Shown here in pieces: positions 55,984-64,000 of a stretch of 64,000 bases of DNA; the first letter of the stretch is position 1; every line of letters begins with the position of its first letter. The translations under genes were made by a program, and so were the position numbers. The DNA is from Vallitalea sp. Lineage in GTDB: Bacteria > Bacillota > Clostridia > Lachnospirales > Vallitaleaceae. The notes under the pieces were generated by a model, which was given only the letters and a program-made list of their open reading frames with translations, was not told the DNA's origin and made no database searches. The stretch lies in assembly GCA_025210515.1 (NCBI GenBank), contig JAOARM010000041.1, positions 33,463-97,462 of the forward strand, given 5' to 3'.

Positions 55984-58281
55984 ATGAATAAAAAAATAAT
56001 TGGTGGGCTCGTAACAATAATTAGTATAATGATTATAAGTAATTCTTGTGTACATAGAAATAAACTTGAAAATGAAAAATCTAAGGTTGAATTAGAGAAA
56101 TATGATGATATAGGGCATGATAGAGAAGTTACTGGCGTAAAATCTAACGATAAAATGAAAATAGATAAAAAACAAAATGTATTAAGTGTTGAAAAGTGTT
56201 TGAATAGTATTTTATCATCTCCAGAAGATTCTTCTAATCCTAGAGATTACATTGTAAAACATCAAGAAGAATATGATGCAATACTTGCTAAGGATATAGA
56301 AGCGTTACCTTATTTATTTGCAGAATTTGAAAAAGGTGAACAAACAGGACTCAAAGGAGCAATCATGGAAAAGTTGTGTAGACGAATATTAGGGGAAGAG
56401 GATATTAAATATGTCGCTACTAGCCCTCAAGATTGGTATAATGAAATAAAGGAGCATACCGAAGTACTTGCAACCAAAAACAGTTATGAATTTGTAAGAG
56501 AAAACTATCCCAAAACAGTTTTTTTATTAGATAAAAAGAATTATTATTATGCATTTGATAAGGTTATGTTTGCTGATTGTCAGGTTGAAATAGCAGGATG
56601 TAAATTAGTATATTATAATGCAGATATAGAAGCTATATATAAATCACTTACAAATAAACAGATTGAACAATTAATGTATCGCTCCGTTATCTATTATAAA
56701 AGTGTACATCAAAGAGATTTTGCTGCTGTAAAGAGATTTTCTTCATCTGAACTAAAAGAAGAAATTAATAAATGGCATAATAATGAAGAAACAAGATCAG
56801 GTATAGATATCATGATGGAGCTTAATAATTACACAGATGTAACTTTTCCTATTGGGATTAAATCTCCTGTTAAAAAAGATAATAAATATATAATAGAATT
56901 ATTGATAAATGAAACGACATGTGCTCATATTACATTTGTTATTAACACAGAAGGGATACCAGAGGTAATTGATTTCTTGATTGTGGAATCAGTAAGGGAT
57001 CCAGAAAGTACTTCGGATAAAGTAGAAACAGAACAAATAAAATCCAAAGTGAAAGATACTTGTTCAGATACGCTTTTTGGTGTTATACAGACACCATTTT
57101 CAGAGTTTGAAATTATAGGTGATATATGTTATGAAGATTATCCCGTAACATATAGGATAGATGAAAAAATAGGTTTTAAAGATAAAAATGGTCAGGTAAT
57201 AGTAGAGGCGATATATGAGAATGTCCATGCATTCAAGAATGGTGTAGCTAGTGTTAGGATAGATAATGCTAACGGTACATATACGTGGAAACAAATTGAT
57301 ATTAACGGAAATATATACGACTATGATAAAGTTTCTGGCTTTCATTACGGTCTGTCACCAGTACTGAAAAATGATAAATATGGATTTATCAACTTAGAGG
57401 GGAAGTTGGTTGTACCTTTAATATATGATAATCTTTTTAATTCTTTTACTGAGGAAGGGCATTGTTGTTATGCTATTAGAAATGAAAAACTTTTTTATCT
57501 AAATCTTCAAGAGGGGTATGAAGAAGAATATGAACATTATAATGTTAATAATGAGTCTAACTATGAACGAATTATTGATATTAAAGATGAAAGTCTTATA
57601 GTTGTTAATGGTAAGCTACTTGTTGATGGACAGAGCGACTATATTGGAGCTTTGTTTCCTATTGCTGTATTACAAGATATGTATTTTAATTTATCAAATC
57701 AAAAAAAGGAGATTGGAACCTACCAGGTCGAAATCATTCAAGGTGTTTTTGGAGAGTTAGATTTCTCTTTTCCAAAATACACTAATTATGGCTATTATGG
57801 AGTTTTGAGTAGCGTATCTAGACCTAAGGTAGATGTAACTCAATTAGATAGCGTGGAAAAATATAGTGCCACAATACATGAATATTTAGTAGATAATAAT
57901 ATAGAAAATACACCTATTAATACTGAAGTTGCATTTGAAGGTGATTTTGCAGGTAATGGAGGAAAAGGAGTAATAATAGAGCTCAACGATACCTATATAG
58001 GCAATGGTTATCCAATACCATATAAGGAAAATTGGACACAAGAAAAATTCAGAAATGATAAAACAGCATTCGTAAATGTGATTCTGATTATTGATGATAT
58101 TAATAAGCCTCTAGAATACCGTGTGATTAAATCTAATATATGGACGCATTTAGATGAAGAGGATGTTATGAGACAACATATAGCTTTTATTGATAATTTT
58201 GATGAGGATAAAGAACTTGAGATGATTATTTCTGATCTTTATTATGAATGGGAAGAGTATTCAATAGTTGATTTGAATTAA
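55984..58281 (+). CDS. WG-repeat-containing lipoprotein
   Basis: Start set at ATG 55984, which has AAGGAG (55972-55977) six bases upstream and gives a proper lipoprotein signal: MNKK, a hydrophobic stretch and ISNSC as lipobox. An in-frame ATG at 55960 would bury this. The mature protein of about 745 aa should be anchored to the outer face of the membrane. Residues around 395-480 carry WG-type beta repeats, seen as IGFKDKNGQVIVEAIYENV and YGFINLEGKLVVPLIYDN. The C-terminal part (DFAGNGGKGVIIEL, and NFDEDKELEMIISD) resembles FG-GAP or VCBS-like Asp-rich turns seen in exported Firmicute proteins. The middle region (aa 80-330) is not recognised. No function can be assigned. Confidence 0.7.
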   Translation: MNKKIIGGLVTIISIMIISNSCVHRNKLENEKSKVELEKYDDIGHDREVTGVKSNDKMKIDKKQNVLSVEKCLNSILSSPEDSSNPRDYIVKHQEEYDAILAKDIEALPYLFAEFEKGEQTGLKGAIMEKLCRRILGEEDIKYVATSPQDWYNEIKEHTEVLATKNSYEFVRENYPKTVFLLDKKNYYYAFDKVMFADCQVEIAGCKLVYYNADIEAIYKSLTNKQIEQLMYRSVIYYKSVHQRDFAAVKRFSSSELKEEINKWHNNEETRSGIDIMMELNNYTDVTFPIGIKSPVKKDNKYIIELLINETTCAHITFVINTEGIPEVIDFLIVESVRDPESTSDKVETEQIKSKVKDTCSDTLFGVIQTPFSEFEIIGDICYEDYPVTYRIDEKIGFKDKNGQVIVEAIYENVHAFKNGVASVRIDNANGTYTWKQIDINGNIYDYDKVSGFHYGLSPVLKNDKYGFINLEGKLVVPLIYDNLFNSFTEEGHCCYAIRNEKLFYLNLQEGYEEEYEHYNVNNESNYERIIDIKDESLIVVNGKLLVDGQSDYIGALFPIAVLQDMYFNLSNQKKEIGTYQVEIIQGVFGELDFSFPKYTNYGYYGVLSSVSRPKVDVTQLDSVEKYSATIHEYLVDNNIENTPINTEVAFEGDFAGNGGKGVIIELNDTYIGNGYPIPYKENWTQEKFRNDKTAFVNVILIIDDINKPLEYRVIKSNIWTHLDEEDVMRQHIAFIDNFDEDKELEMIISDLYYEWEEYSIVDLN

Positions 58282-58360
58282 ACACAAGGTCTAATAAACA
58301 AAGAGATGAGTAATCATGATATATGTGACTTAGGTTCAGAGGCTGGAAGGGGAAAAAGAT

Positions 58361-58804
58361 ATGAAAATACTAAGAAGGACTATAACTGTGATATGCATAA
58401 TAATTTTATCACAAAGCATCATACTTGCAATACCAAATTTTGAAGATGATTATAGCGATGATTCTATTGTATATAAAATTAATAAAAGTTTATCAATTGA
58501 TAATGATAAATTCATAGTTGAACGTTTAATAATGGATGATAAGGATATATATATTGAATATAAATTAATAACGTTTGAGAAGGGATGGACTTTTCCAGAT
58601 TCAGCCATCACATTGATAAATAGTAAAGGAAAAGAACTACAGGGAAGAGGTAGTTTTAGTTCAGGGAAAATATGGGGAGAACAAGGTGTACTAAAATATG
58701 ATTGTGATATTAAAGATGGAGAAACAATTATAGTAAGATTTGAGTGGTATGATAGAAAGTCTGACCTATTGATACACTTAAGTAAAGAAGGTGTGACGCA
58801 TTGA
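58361..58804 (+). CDS. Small secreted protein, possibly DUF5643-like
   Basis: 147 aa starting at ATG 58361 after AAGGGGAAAAAG. The N-terminus is a signal peptide (MKILRRT, hydrophobic core, then AIPNF; no lipobox Cys). The rest is a single predicted beta-sandwich. The sequence SIDNDKFIVERLIMDDKDIYIEY followed by LINSKGKEL resembles the Ig-like DUF5643 domains found at the ends of DUF4179 proteins; that match is from memory and weak. The next gene starts inside its stop codon (TTGA overlap), so the two are translated together. Confidence 0.55.
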   Translation: MKILRRTITVICIIILSQSIILAIPNFEDDYSDDSIVYKINKSLSIDNDKFIVERLIMDDKDIYIEYKLITFEKGWTFPDSAITLINSKGKELQGRGSFSSGKIWGEQGVLKYDCDIKDGETIIVRFEWYDRKSDLLIHLSKEGVTH

Positions 58805-59379
58805 AAACATGTAAAGAAATAATAAAATGGATTATATGTTTGATTTTAGTAATGCTTTGTGTGAAGTTTTCTATATTTTCACATGTATCTTTATCACCTT
58901 TGAGAGCACATCAAAAATCAGAACGGACCTATTATTATGGACCTTCAGAAATTATAGAAGTTGTAGATGTAAGTGGTGGAAAAGTTTATTTATGTAGATA
59001 TAAAGATTGGATTTCTGCAAATACCGTTAAGAGAAATTTAATATTTTGGTCAGCTGGCGATCAAGTAGGTGGAAGTAAGATAGATTATAACGAGAGAGTT
59101 AATTTTACATGGTTCTATTCTGGTCATGAGCCTATCATTAAACTACATGGAATAGTAAATGATGCTAATATAACATCTATAGGAATTATGAATTCCGAGG
59201 ATAAAGAATTTATGTTTGAAAGAAAAATAAATAGTGAAAATATGTTTGTTTTTTGTTTAGAGGGAAAAAATGCAGAATTTATTATGGATAATTCTGAGAC
59301 TACATTTTTGGTAGGAAAAAATAATGATGGTGAAGTGATTTTTAATCATAATATATGGGATACAATCACTGGTAATTGA
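58801..59379 (+). CDS. Membrane-anchored or secreted protein of unknown function
   Basis: 192 aa, TTG start overlapping the upstream TGA by four bases, with AAGAAGGTG about nine bases before it. One hydrophobic segment near the N-terminus (aa 8-28) is either a signal peptide or an anchor; the rest is hydrophilic and extracellular by topology. I recognise no family. The segment NANITSIGIMNSEDKEF looks like part of a beta-sandwich. It pairs with the preceding small secreted protein, and both lie between two lipoprotein genes. Confidence 0.6.
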   Translation: MKTCKEIIKWIICLILVMLCVKFSIFSHVSLSPLRAHQKSERTYYYGPSEIIEVVDVSGGKVYLCRYKDWISANTVKRNLIFWSAGDQVGGSKIDYNERVNFTWFYSGHEPIIKLHGIVNDANITSIGIMNSEDKEFMFERKINSENMFVFCLEGKNAEFIMDNSETTFLVGKNNDGEVIFNHNIWDTITGN

Positions 59380-59492
59380 TTTGTTGGGTAAGGTGATGGA
59401 TATATTGTTAAAGATATTGATAGTTATATAGAATCTAGAGTGAATTAAACTCATTGAAACATTGACGTAACTAACTAGAAAGAAGGAGTATT

Positions 59493-60746
59493 ATGCATAA
59501 AAAATTAATAATAGTATTAATGGTGTTTATAGTGCTTACGGGATGTCAAGAAAATGACATTAATGGTAACATTCAAAAAGAGAATGAAAAGACTAGTGAT
59601 ATTATAGAGGCTAAAAACTATGAAATTAAAGATTTATTACTTCAATTAGAAAAAGTTAATGGAAACAATAAAAAACTACAAGAAGAATTGGAGATTAAAA
59701 AGTCATTAAATAGTAATTTAACTAGTCAACTAGAGAAGCAAAAATTAGTAAATAATGATTTTGAAAATGAAATAAAGAAATTAAAAGAAAATAAAAATGA
59801 GGAAAGTTTAAAGACTAACGTATATAATAATTTTAGTGAAAAATATATTTATACAATAGTGGAGAGTGATTTGTTAAGAACGATATTTAAGTTTGATACT
59901 CAAAGTAAGATGTTTGTTGAAGAACAAAGAGAAGATAGATTTGATTATACATATAGAATATATTTTGACGATGTTACAATACTTAGGGATTCCTCTGAGG
60001 TTGATACTGCTTATTTTAATTTTGATGATATTAAGAGAGGATGTAATTATATAGCTTATTCGGGAGAAAACGATGCAAGAATTAGAAAATATTATGAATC
60101 TGATGAAGTTTATGATTATGAAGAGAACAAAATTAGAGAGATTCTTAATCAGCATGGGTTAGATAATACCCCCATAATTATAAAAGAAATTTATGAAATT
60201 GACATAGATGTAGATAATGACAATGAGAGGATTGTTTTAGCATCAAATATAGTAGATGAAAAAATAAAAGATCAATGTAAAAAATTACTTAGCAATAAGA
60301 GTCCAGCAAAAGATGGTTTAGGTATTTATGATTTAGCAATATTATTTGACCAAGATGAAAATTATATATTATCCAGTCACTTTGAATCAAATACAAATAT
60401 AATAATATATGATGGAAATTGTTTTATTGAGTTAAGTTCCTTTGAACCGAAAAAAGAAGAGTTGGAAACTAATACTATTGCTCAAATTATTGAAGAATTC
60501 TCATATGAGCGCTATCTTTATTTGCGTAGTAGCGATGGAATAATTAATTTATATCCAAGCTATACGATGCTTAGTGAACATTCGGGAGTCTATAAACCAT
60601 TTGAAATATTAGATTTTTTAGATGTAGATAATGATAATATAATTGAAATAATTGTTAAAGGAATTACTGATCAAGAGTTAGCTTTTCTTGGAATTTATGA
60701 CATTGAAAATAATGATATTAATAAGCATATTAAGTCCTTTTGGTAA
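59493..60746 (+). CDS. Lipoprotein with coiled coil and Asp-rich C-terminal repeats
   Basis: 417 aa, ATG 59493 preceded by GAAGGAG. MHKKLIIVLMVFIVLTGCQ is a clear lipoprotein signal with LTGC lipobox. Residues about 30-110 form a long heptad-like coiled coil rich in Lys/Glu/Asn. The C-terminal half contains Asp/Asn-rich turns (DIDVDNDNERIVL and FLDVDNDNIIEIIVKG) like those of FG-GAP or calcium-binding beta-propeller-type proteins. It should sit on the outer membrane surface; function unknown. It shares these Asp-rich strand motifs with the WG-repeat lipoprotein nearby, which suggests a related surface role. Confidence 0.65.
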   Translation: MHKKLIIVLMVFIVLTGCQENDINGNIQKENEKTSDIIEAKNYEIKDLLLQLEKVNGNNKKLQEELEIKKSLNSNLTSQLEKQKLVNNDFENEIKKLKENKNEESLKTNVYNNFSEKYIYTIVESDLLRTIFKFDTQSKMFVEEQREDRFDYTYRIYFDDVTILRDSSEVDTAYFNFDDIKRGCNYIAYSGENDARIRKYYESDEVYDYEENKIREILNQHGLDNTPIIIKEIYEIDIDVDNDNERIVLASNIVDEKIKDQCKKLLSNKSPAKDGLGIYDLAILFDQDENYILSSHFESNTNIIIYDGNCFIELSSFEPKKEELETNTIAQIIEEFSYERYLYLRSSDGIINLYPSYTMLSEHSGVYKPFEILDFLDVDNDNIIEIIVKGITDQELAFLGIYDIENNDINKHIKSFW

Positions 60747-60759
60747 TTACTATTCCTAA

Positions 60760-60780
60760 CTACCAATGGTAGGATTTTTT
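60760..60780 (+). terminator. Weak intrinsic terminator
   Basis: CTACC and GGTAG (60760-60764, 60768-60772) form a 5-bp stem with a 3-base loop, followed by GATTTTTT. It begins 13 bases after the lipoprotein stop. The stem is short, so termination may be partial. Confidence 0.45.
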
Positions 60781-60826
60781 ATAATATGCTATACTTAATC
60801 TACTATTTATTGAAAGGATTATAAGA

Positions 60827-61006
60827 ATGAAAAAGAACCAATGTGATTATTGCTTATATTTAGCATATGACGAAGAAACAGATGAGCATTATTGTCAGTT
60901 AAATCTAGATCAAGATGAAGTTGCTAAGCTGACATTTAGCACATACAATAGTTGTCCTTATTTTCGAATGGGAGATGACTATACTATTGTTAGGAAACAG
61001 ATATAA
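60827..61006 (+). CDS. Small Cys-containing protein, DUF6472-type
   Basis: 59 aa from ATG 60827, with GAAAGG nine bases upstream. The pattern QCDYCLYLAYDEE, HYCQLNLDQDE and YNSCPYFRMGDDY has Cys at 6, 9, 23 and 43, and matches the short clostridial DUF6472 proteins as I remember them. The four Cys could bind a metal, probably zinc; this is inference. The function of the family is unknown. It is a stand-alone gene before a sugar kinase. Confidence 0.75.
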   Translation: MKKNQCDYCLYLAYDEETDEHYCQLNLDQDEVAKLTFSTYNSCPYFRMGDDYTIVRKQI

Positions 61007-61075
61007 TTCTTATATTAATATATTGAATTATTATTACTTATGTATTTCTATTACAATGAAAGGAATGTGAATTAC

Positions 61076-62038
61076 ATGTATGATGTTGTTGCTATAGGAG
61101 AAGCTCTTATTGATTTTACACCTCTTGGAAAATCAGATAGAGGAAACCAGATATTTGAGAGAAATCCAGGAGGGGCTCCAGCTAATGTACTTGCATATTT
61201 AGCTAAATTAAATAAAAAGACTGCTTTTATTGGGAAAGTAGGAAATGATCAATTTGGATATTTCTTGAAAGATACATTATGTAATAATAAAATTGATACA
61301 AAGGGATTGAAATTTGATGAACAAATAAATACTACACTAGCATTCGTTCATCTAAAAGAAGACGGTGATAGAGAATTCAGCTTTTATCGTAATCCTGGTG
61401 CTGACTTAAATCTAAAAAACGATGATATTGACTATGAGATAGTTAAGAATACTAAAATACTTCATTTTGGATCACTATCTTTAACTGATAATCCTGCTAG
61501 AGCTACTACTTTCAAAGTATTAGATTATGCAAAACAACATAATATATTAATTAGTTATGATCCTAATCTAAGACAGCCATTATGGGCAGATTTAGATTTA
61601 GCAAAGAAAATGATTATAGAAGGATTGAGATACGCAGATATTGTTAAAATATCAGAAGAAGAATTGGATTTTATTACTGGTATTGATGATGTAGAAAAAG
61701 GTAGTGATAATATACTAAAATTATATAACAATATTAAATTGTTATTTGTAACATTAGGTGATAAAGGAAGTTATTATAAAACAAATAATACAGATGGTTT
61801 TGTTGGAGGATTTAAAGTAGAAGCAGTTGATACTACAGGAGCAGGAGATTCATTTTTGGGTGGAATATTATATAATATTTTAACTTTAGATAAGAAAGTT
61901 GGACAACTTACTAATAATGACTTACATGATATAGTGAAATTTTCCAATGCAGGTGCATCAATTGTTACTACAAGATATGGTGCGATTTCAGTTATGCCAA
62001 CGTATGAAGAAATAGAAAATAAACTAAGATATTCCTAG
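61076..62038 (+). CDS. PfkB-family carbohydrate kinase (fructokinase-like)
   Basis: Start chosen at ATG 61076 (MYDVVAIGEALIDF), the usual beginning of the family, with GAAAGGA 11 bases upstream; ATG 61040 would add 12 residues with no homology. The protein has 320 aa. Ribokinase-fold motifs are present: NPGGAPANVLAYLAKL with the family's GG sugar-binding turn, GKVGNDQFG, DPNLRQPLW, and the DTTGAGDSF anion hole containing the catalytic Asp. It phosphorylates a sugar with ATP in the cytosol. The RNPGAD loop and overall pattern are those of fructokinases, but substrate cannot be proven. No sucrose genes are next to it, so it may act alone. Confidence 0.88.
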   Translation: MYDVVAIGEALIDFTPLGKSDRGNQIFERNPGGAPANVLAYLAKLNKKTAFIGKVGNDQFGYFLKDTLCNNKIDTKGLKFDEQINTTLAFVHLKEDGDREFSFYRNPGADLNLKNDDIDYEIVKNTKILHFGSLSLTDNPARATTFKVLDYAKQHNILISYDPNLRQPLWADLDLAKKMIIEGLRYADIVKISEEELDFITGIDDVEKGSDNILKLYNNIKLLFVTLGDKGSYYKTNNTDGFVGGFKVEAVDTTGAGDSFLGGILYNILTLDKKVGQLTNNDLHDIVKFSNAGASIVTTRYGAISVMPTYEEIENKLRYS

Positions 62039-62113
62039 ATTAATTAAATAATCATACGTATACATCTATATAACTAGCATATAAATAGAAGAAATAAGAT
62101 ATGGAGAAGTCGT

Positions 62114-63184
62114 ATGAAGATTGTAGATATTAAGACAAAAGTTATATCTATAAAACTAAATAAGACATTTAAGACTGCTCTAAGAAGTTTAGATAAGATG
62201 GAAAATATTATTGTTGAAATATTAACAGACACAGGTATAACTGGTTATGGAGCGGCTGCACCAACTGAAGTCATAACAGGAGATACAAAGAAATCGATTA
62301 TTGGTGGGATAGAGTATATAAAAAAACATTTAATTAATAAAGATATCAGAAACTTTGAAGATATTATGGTGACATTAAATAGATGTATAGAAGGAAATAC
62401 TAGTGCAAAAGCCGCTGTGGATATAGGATTATATGATCTATATGGAAAATTATATAAAGCACCTGTATATAAATTATTAGGTGGATATAGAAATAAGCTT
62501 ACGACAGATATAACTATAAGTATTAATTCGCCAGAAGAGATGGCAAAAGACAGTCAACACGCAGTTAATAATGGCTTTAACTATCTAAAAATAAAAGTTG
62601 GAAAAGATGCCAATATGGATGTTATTAGAATGCAAGCTATTAGAAAAGCTGTTGGAGATAATGTTAATCTTTTAATAGATGCTAATCAAGGGTTTGAACC
62701 AAAAGAAGCTGTTAGGGTAATTAGAAGAATGGAAGAAAGTGATATTAAAATCAATCTTGTAGAACAGCCAGTATATGCAAAAGATTTAGAAGGTCTTAGA
62801 TATGTGACTAATAACGTAAATGTCCCAGTTGTAGCAGATGAAAGTACTTTTTCTCCAATAGATGCTATGAAAGTAATTAATATGAGAGCTGTAGATATGA
62901 TTAATATTAAATTAATGAAAACAGGCGGTATATATAATGCACTGAAACTTATAACTATAGCAGAAGTAAATGACATTGATTGTATGGTTGGTTCAATGAT
63001 GGAAAGTAAAATAGGAGTTAATGCAGCTGCACATTTTGCCGCTTCCAGAAGTAATATTGTGCATGTTGACTTGGATGTACCACTTTTATGTTGTGAAGAA
63101 TACATTAATGGTGGTATTACATATAATAAAAATAATATATTTCTTCAAGCAGAAGATGGTTTTGGAATAACAATTAATAATTAA
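62114..63184 (+). CDS. Dipeptide epimerase (L-Ala-D/L-Glu epimerase-like), enolase superfamily
   Basis: 356 aa, ATG 62114 after ATGGAGAAG. The barrel has the muconate-lactonizing-enzyme-subgroup catalytic set: the KxK pair in YLKIKVG, the three metal ligands in LIDANQG, LVEQPV and VADES, and the second Lys in INIKLMKTGG. The N-terminal capping domain has the usual TGYGAAAPTEVITGD and SAKAAVDIGLYDL segments. C-terminal DVDLDVP loop residues fit dipeptide epimerases that invert the Glu of L-Ala-D-Glu during murein peptide recycling. Substrate specificity varies widely in this family and cannot be fixed here. The next gene in line is an ABC solute-binding protein, which might supply peptides or sugars, but a terminator separates them. 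Confidence 0.85.
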   Translation: MKIVDIKTKVISIKLNKTFKTALRSLDKMENIIVEILTDTGITGYGAAAPTEVITGDTKKSIIGGIEYIKKHLINKDIRNFEDIMVTLNRCIEGNTSAKAAVDIGLYDLYGKLYKAPVYKLLGGYRNKLTTDITISINSPEEMAKDSQHAVNNGFNYLKIKVGKDANMDVIRMQAIRKAVGDNVNLLIDANQGFEPKEAVRVIRRMEESDIKINLVEQPVYAKDLEGLRYVTNNVNVPVVADESTFSPIDAMKVINMRAVDMINIKLMKTGGIYNALKLITIAEVNDIDCMVGSMMESKIGVNAAAHFAASRSNIVHVDLDVPLLCCEEYINGGITYNKNNIFLQAEDGFGITINN

Positions 63185-63199
63185 ATATATAAATTATAG

Positions 63200-63233
63200 T
63201 AGCAAGCTTATAGTATATGAGCTTGCTATTTTT
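63200..63233 (+). terminator. Intrinsic terminator after the epimerase gene
   Basis: TAGCAAGCT (63200-63208) pairs perfectly with AGCTTGCTA (63220-63228), loop 11 bases, followed by TTTTT. It lies 15 bases after the stop codon. Confidence 0.85.
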
Positions 63234-63280
63234 GTGATTAATATAGCTAATTATAATATATGAAAAGGAAATGTTTAATG

Positions 63281-63314
63281 ATGATATTAATATTTTATAA
63301 TGATATTAATATTT
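63281..63314 (+). repeat. 15-bp direct repeat with palindromic core upstream of an ABC transporter gene
   Basis: ATGATATTAATATTT occurs at 63281-63295 and 63300-63314, one start 19 bases after the other. Each contains the palindrome ATATTAATAT. The repeats sit about 200 bases before the solute-binding-protein start, in a 281-base non-coding leader (63234-63514). They may be operator sites; AT-richness makes chance repeats possible. No convincing promoter was found in the leader. Confidence 0.4.
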
Positions 63315-63514
63315 GATAATTTCATACAAAAAGCTTGTAAATAGCTGATAAAAGCAGGATGTAAATATAATATCATAAAATGAACATTATAATATTGATA
63401 GTTTACAGAAATTGCTGTATTGTTAAATTAACCAATAAATGATGTGCACACAAACGAATGATTGGTGAAGATTTCCAAATCTGACTTCGAAAATATTAAG
63501 GAGGAATAGTTTCT

Positions 63515-64000
63515 ATGAAAAAATTAATAAGTTTATTATTAATTATTACAATGTGTTTGGTGAGTTTTAGTGGATGTTCTAAAAAGACGTCTGAGGTAGA
63601 TAAGAAAGATAATACGGTTTCATCAAGTAATGAAACATCAAATAAAGAGAAAAGTGATGAACCGGTTAAGTTAAAATTATTTTTACATAGTAAAGATATT
63701 CAAGAAGAATCATTTACAAAAGATTATATTGAAGAGAAAACTAATACTATATTAGAAGTTACACAAGTAACAACTAAAGAATTAGAAAATAAATTAAATC
63801 TTATATTAGCTTCTGGTAATAGACCTGATATTATGAATTTTTATACAGATGCAATGGAAGATAAGTTAGTTAAAGGAGGAGCATTGATTCCTCTTAATAA
63901 ATATTTTGATAAATATCCAGAATTAAAAGCAGCTAGAACTGATAGAGAATGGGAAGTAATGACTCATGATGATGGTAATATTTATGCAATTGGTATAAGT
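63515..64000 (+). CDS. ABC transporter solute-binding lipoprotein, 3'-truncated
   Basis: The first 162 residues are in the window and the frame is open to the edge. ATG 63515 has AAGGAGG (63498-63504) ten bases upstream. MKKLISLLLIITMCLVSFSGCS is a lipoprotein signal with FSGC lipobox, followed by a Ser/Lys/Asp-rich linker. The mature part (VKLKLFLHSKD, LNLILASGNRPDIM, GGALIPLNKYFDKYPEL, DGNIYAIG) is typical of extracellular family 1 sugar or oligosaccharide solute-binding proteins. The ligand is unknown. Permease genes are expected to the right of the window. Confidence 0.85.
   Translation, partial: MKKLISLLLIITMCLVSFSGCSKKTSEVDKKDNTVSSSNETSNKEKSDEPVKLKLFLHSKDIQEESFTKDYIEEKTNTILEVTQVTTKELENKLNLILASGNRPDIMNFYTDAMEDKLVKGGALIPLNKYFDKYPELKAARTDREWEVMTHDDGNIYAIGIS

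Noticed and set aside
63335..63371. TTGTAA and TATAAT as promoter of the ABC solute-binding gene
   Set aside because: The spacing is 25 bases, too long for a sigma-A promoter.
1..64000. CRISPR arrays, rRNA, tRNA genes, insertion sequences, phage genes
   Set aside because: No regularly spaced repeats, tRNA cloverleaf, transposase or integrase motif was seen.

Overview
The window is an AT-rich, plus-strand-only stretch of a low-G+C Firmicute, most likely an anaerobic clostridium (Lachnospirales/Vallitalea-like). The evidence is the codon use, AAGGAGG-type ribosome binding sites, clostridial lipoprotein signal peptides, a small Cys-rich DUF6472-type protein and a PadR-linked membrane protein. 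No taxon can be fixed from the sequence alone.

Bases 1-54519 are the 3' part of a very large modular polyketide synthase (PKS): eight consecutive genes, the first cut off by the window edge. I count 14 ketosynthase (KS) domains and no acyltransferase, methyltransferase or enoylreductase, so this is a trans-AT assembly line. Reading along the proteins (| marks a protein end; FSD is the KS flanking subdomain; psACP is a carrier-like domain without its serine; KS0 is a non-elongating KS): KS-ECH-ACP-ACP | KS-DH-KR-ACP, KS-psACP-ECH-ACP-ACP, KS | FSD-DH-KR-ACP, KS-psACP-ECH | ACP-ACP, KS0-DH | ACP, KS-ACP, KS-psACP-ACP, KS-DH* | KR-ACP, KS-DH-KR-ACP, KS-DH | ACP, KS-DH-KR-ACP, KS-psACP-KR-ACP, KS | DH-ACP-KR-TE. 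Three modules carry a PksI/CurF-type ECH2 domain with tandem ACPs, the hallmark of beta-branching (HMG-CoA-synthase-type alkylation). They alternate with DH-KR modules, so the inferred product has a region of alternating beta-branches and alkenes, followed by oxygenated units and release by a C-terminal thioesterase. The trans-acting AT, HMG synthase, donor ACP, decarboxylating KS and ECH1 that such a line needs are not in the window and should lie upstream or elsewhere.

The most unusual feature is a set of four carrier-protein-like domains inserted between a KS and its flanking subdomain. In each the phosphopantetheine serine is replaced, by Thr, Ala, Asp and Glu respectively. Also notable: a gene boundary that cuts a KS from its flanking subdomain, followed by a perfect 13-bp hairpin inside the next gene; a KS without its first catalytic histidine; an ECH2 with Gln at the expected catalytic Lys position; and an atypical last module.

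An intrinsic terminator (54542-54582) closes the PKS operon. Next come a PadR regulator with a promoter embedded in a 26-bp tandem repeat and a co-transcribed membrane protein; then exported proteins of unknown role (a WG-repeat lipoprotein, two small secreted or anchored proteins, a coiled-coil lipoprotein); then a DUF6472-type protein, a PfkB sugar kinase, an enolase-superfamily dipeptide epimerase, and the start of an ABC-transporter solute-binding lipoprotein cut by the right edge. These look like ordinary chromosomal genes and mark the right border of the cluster.
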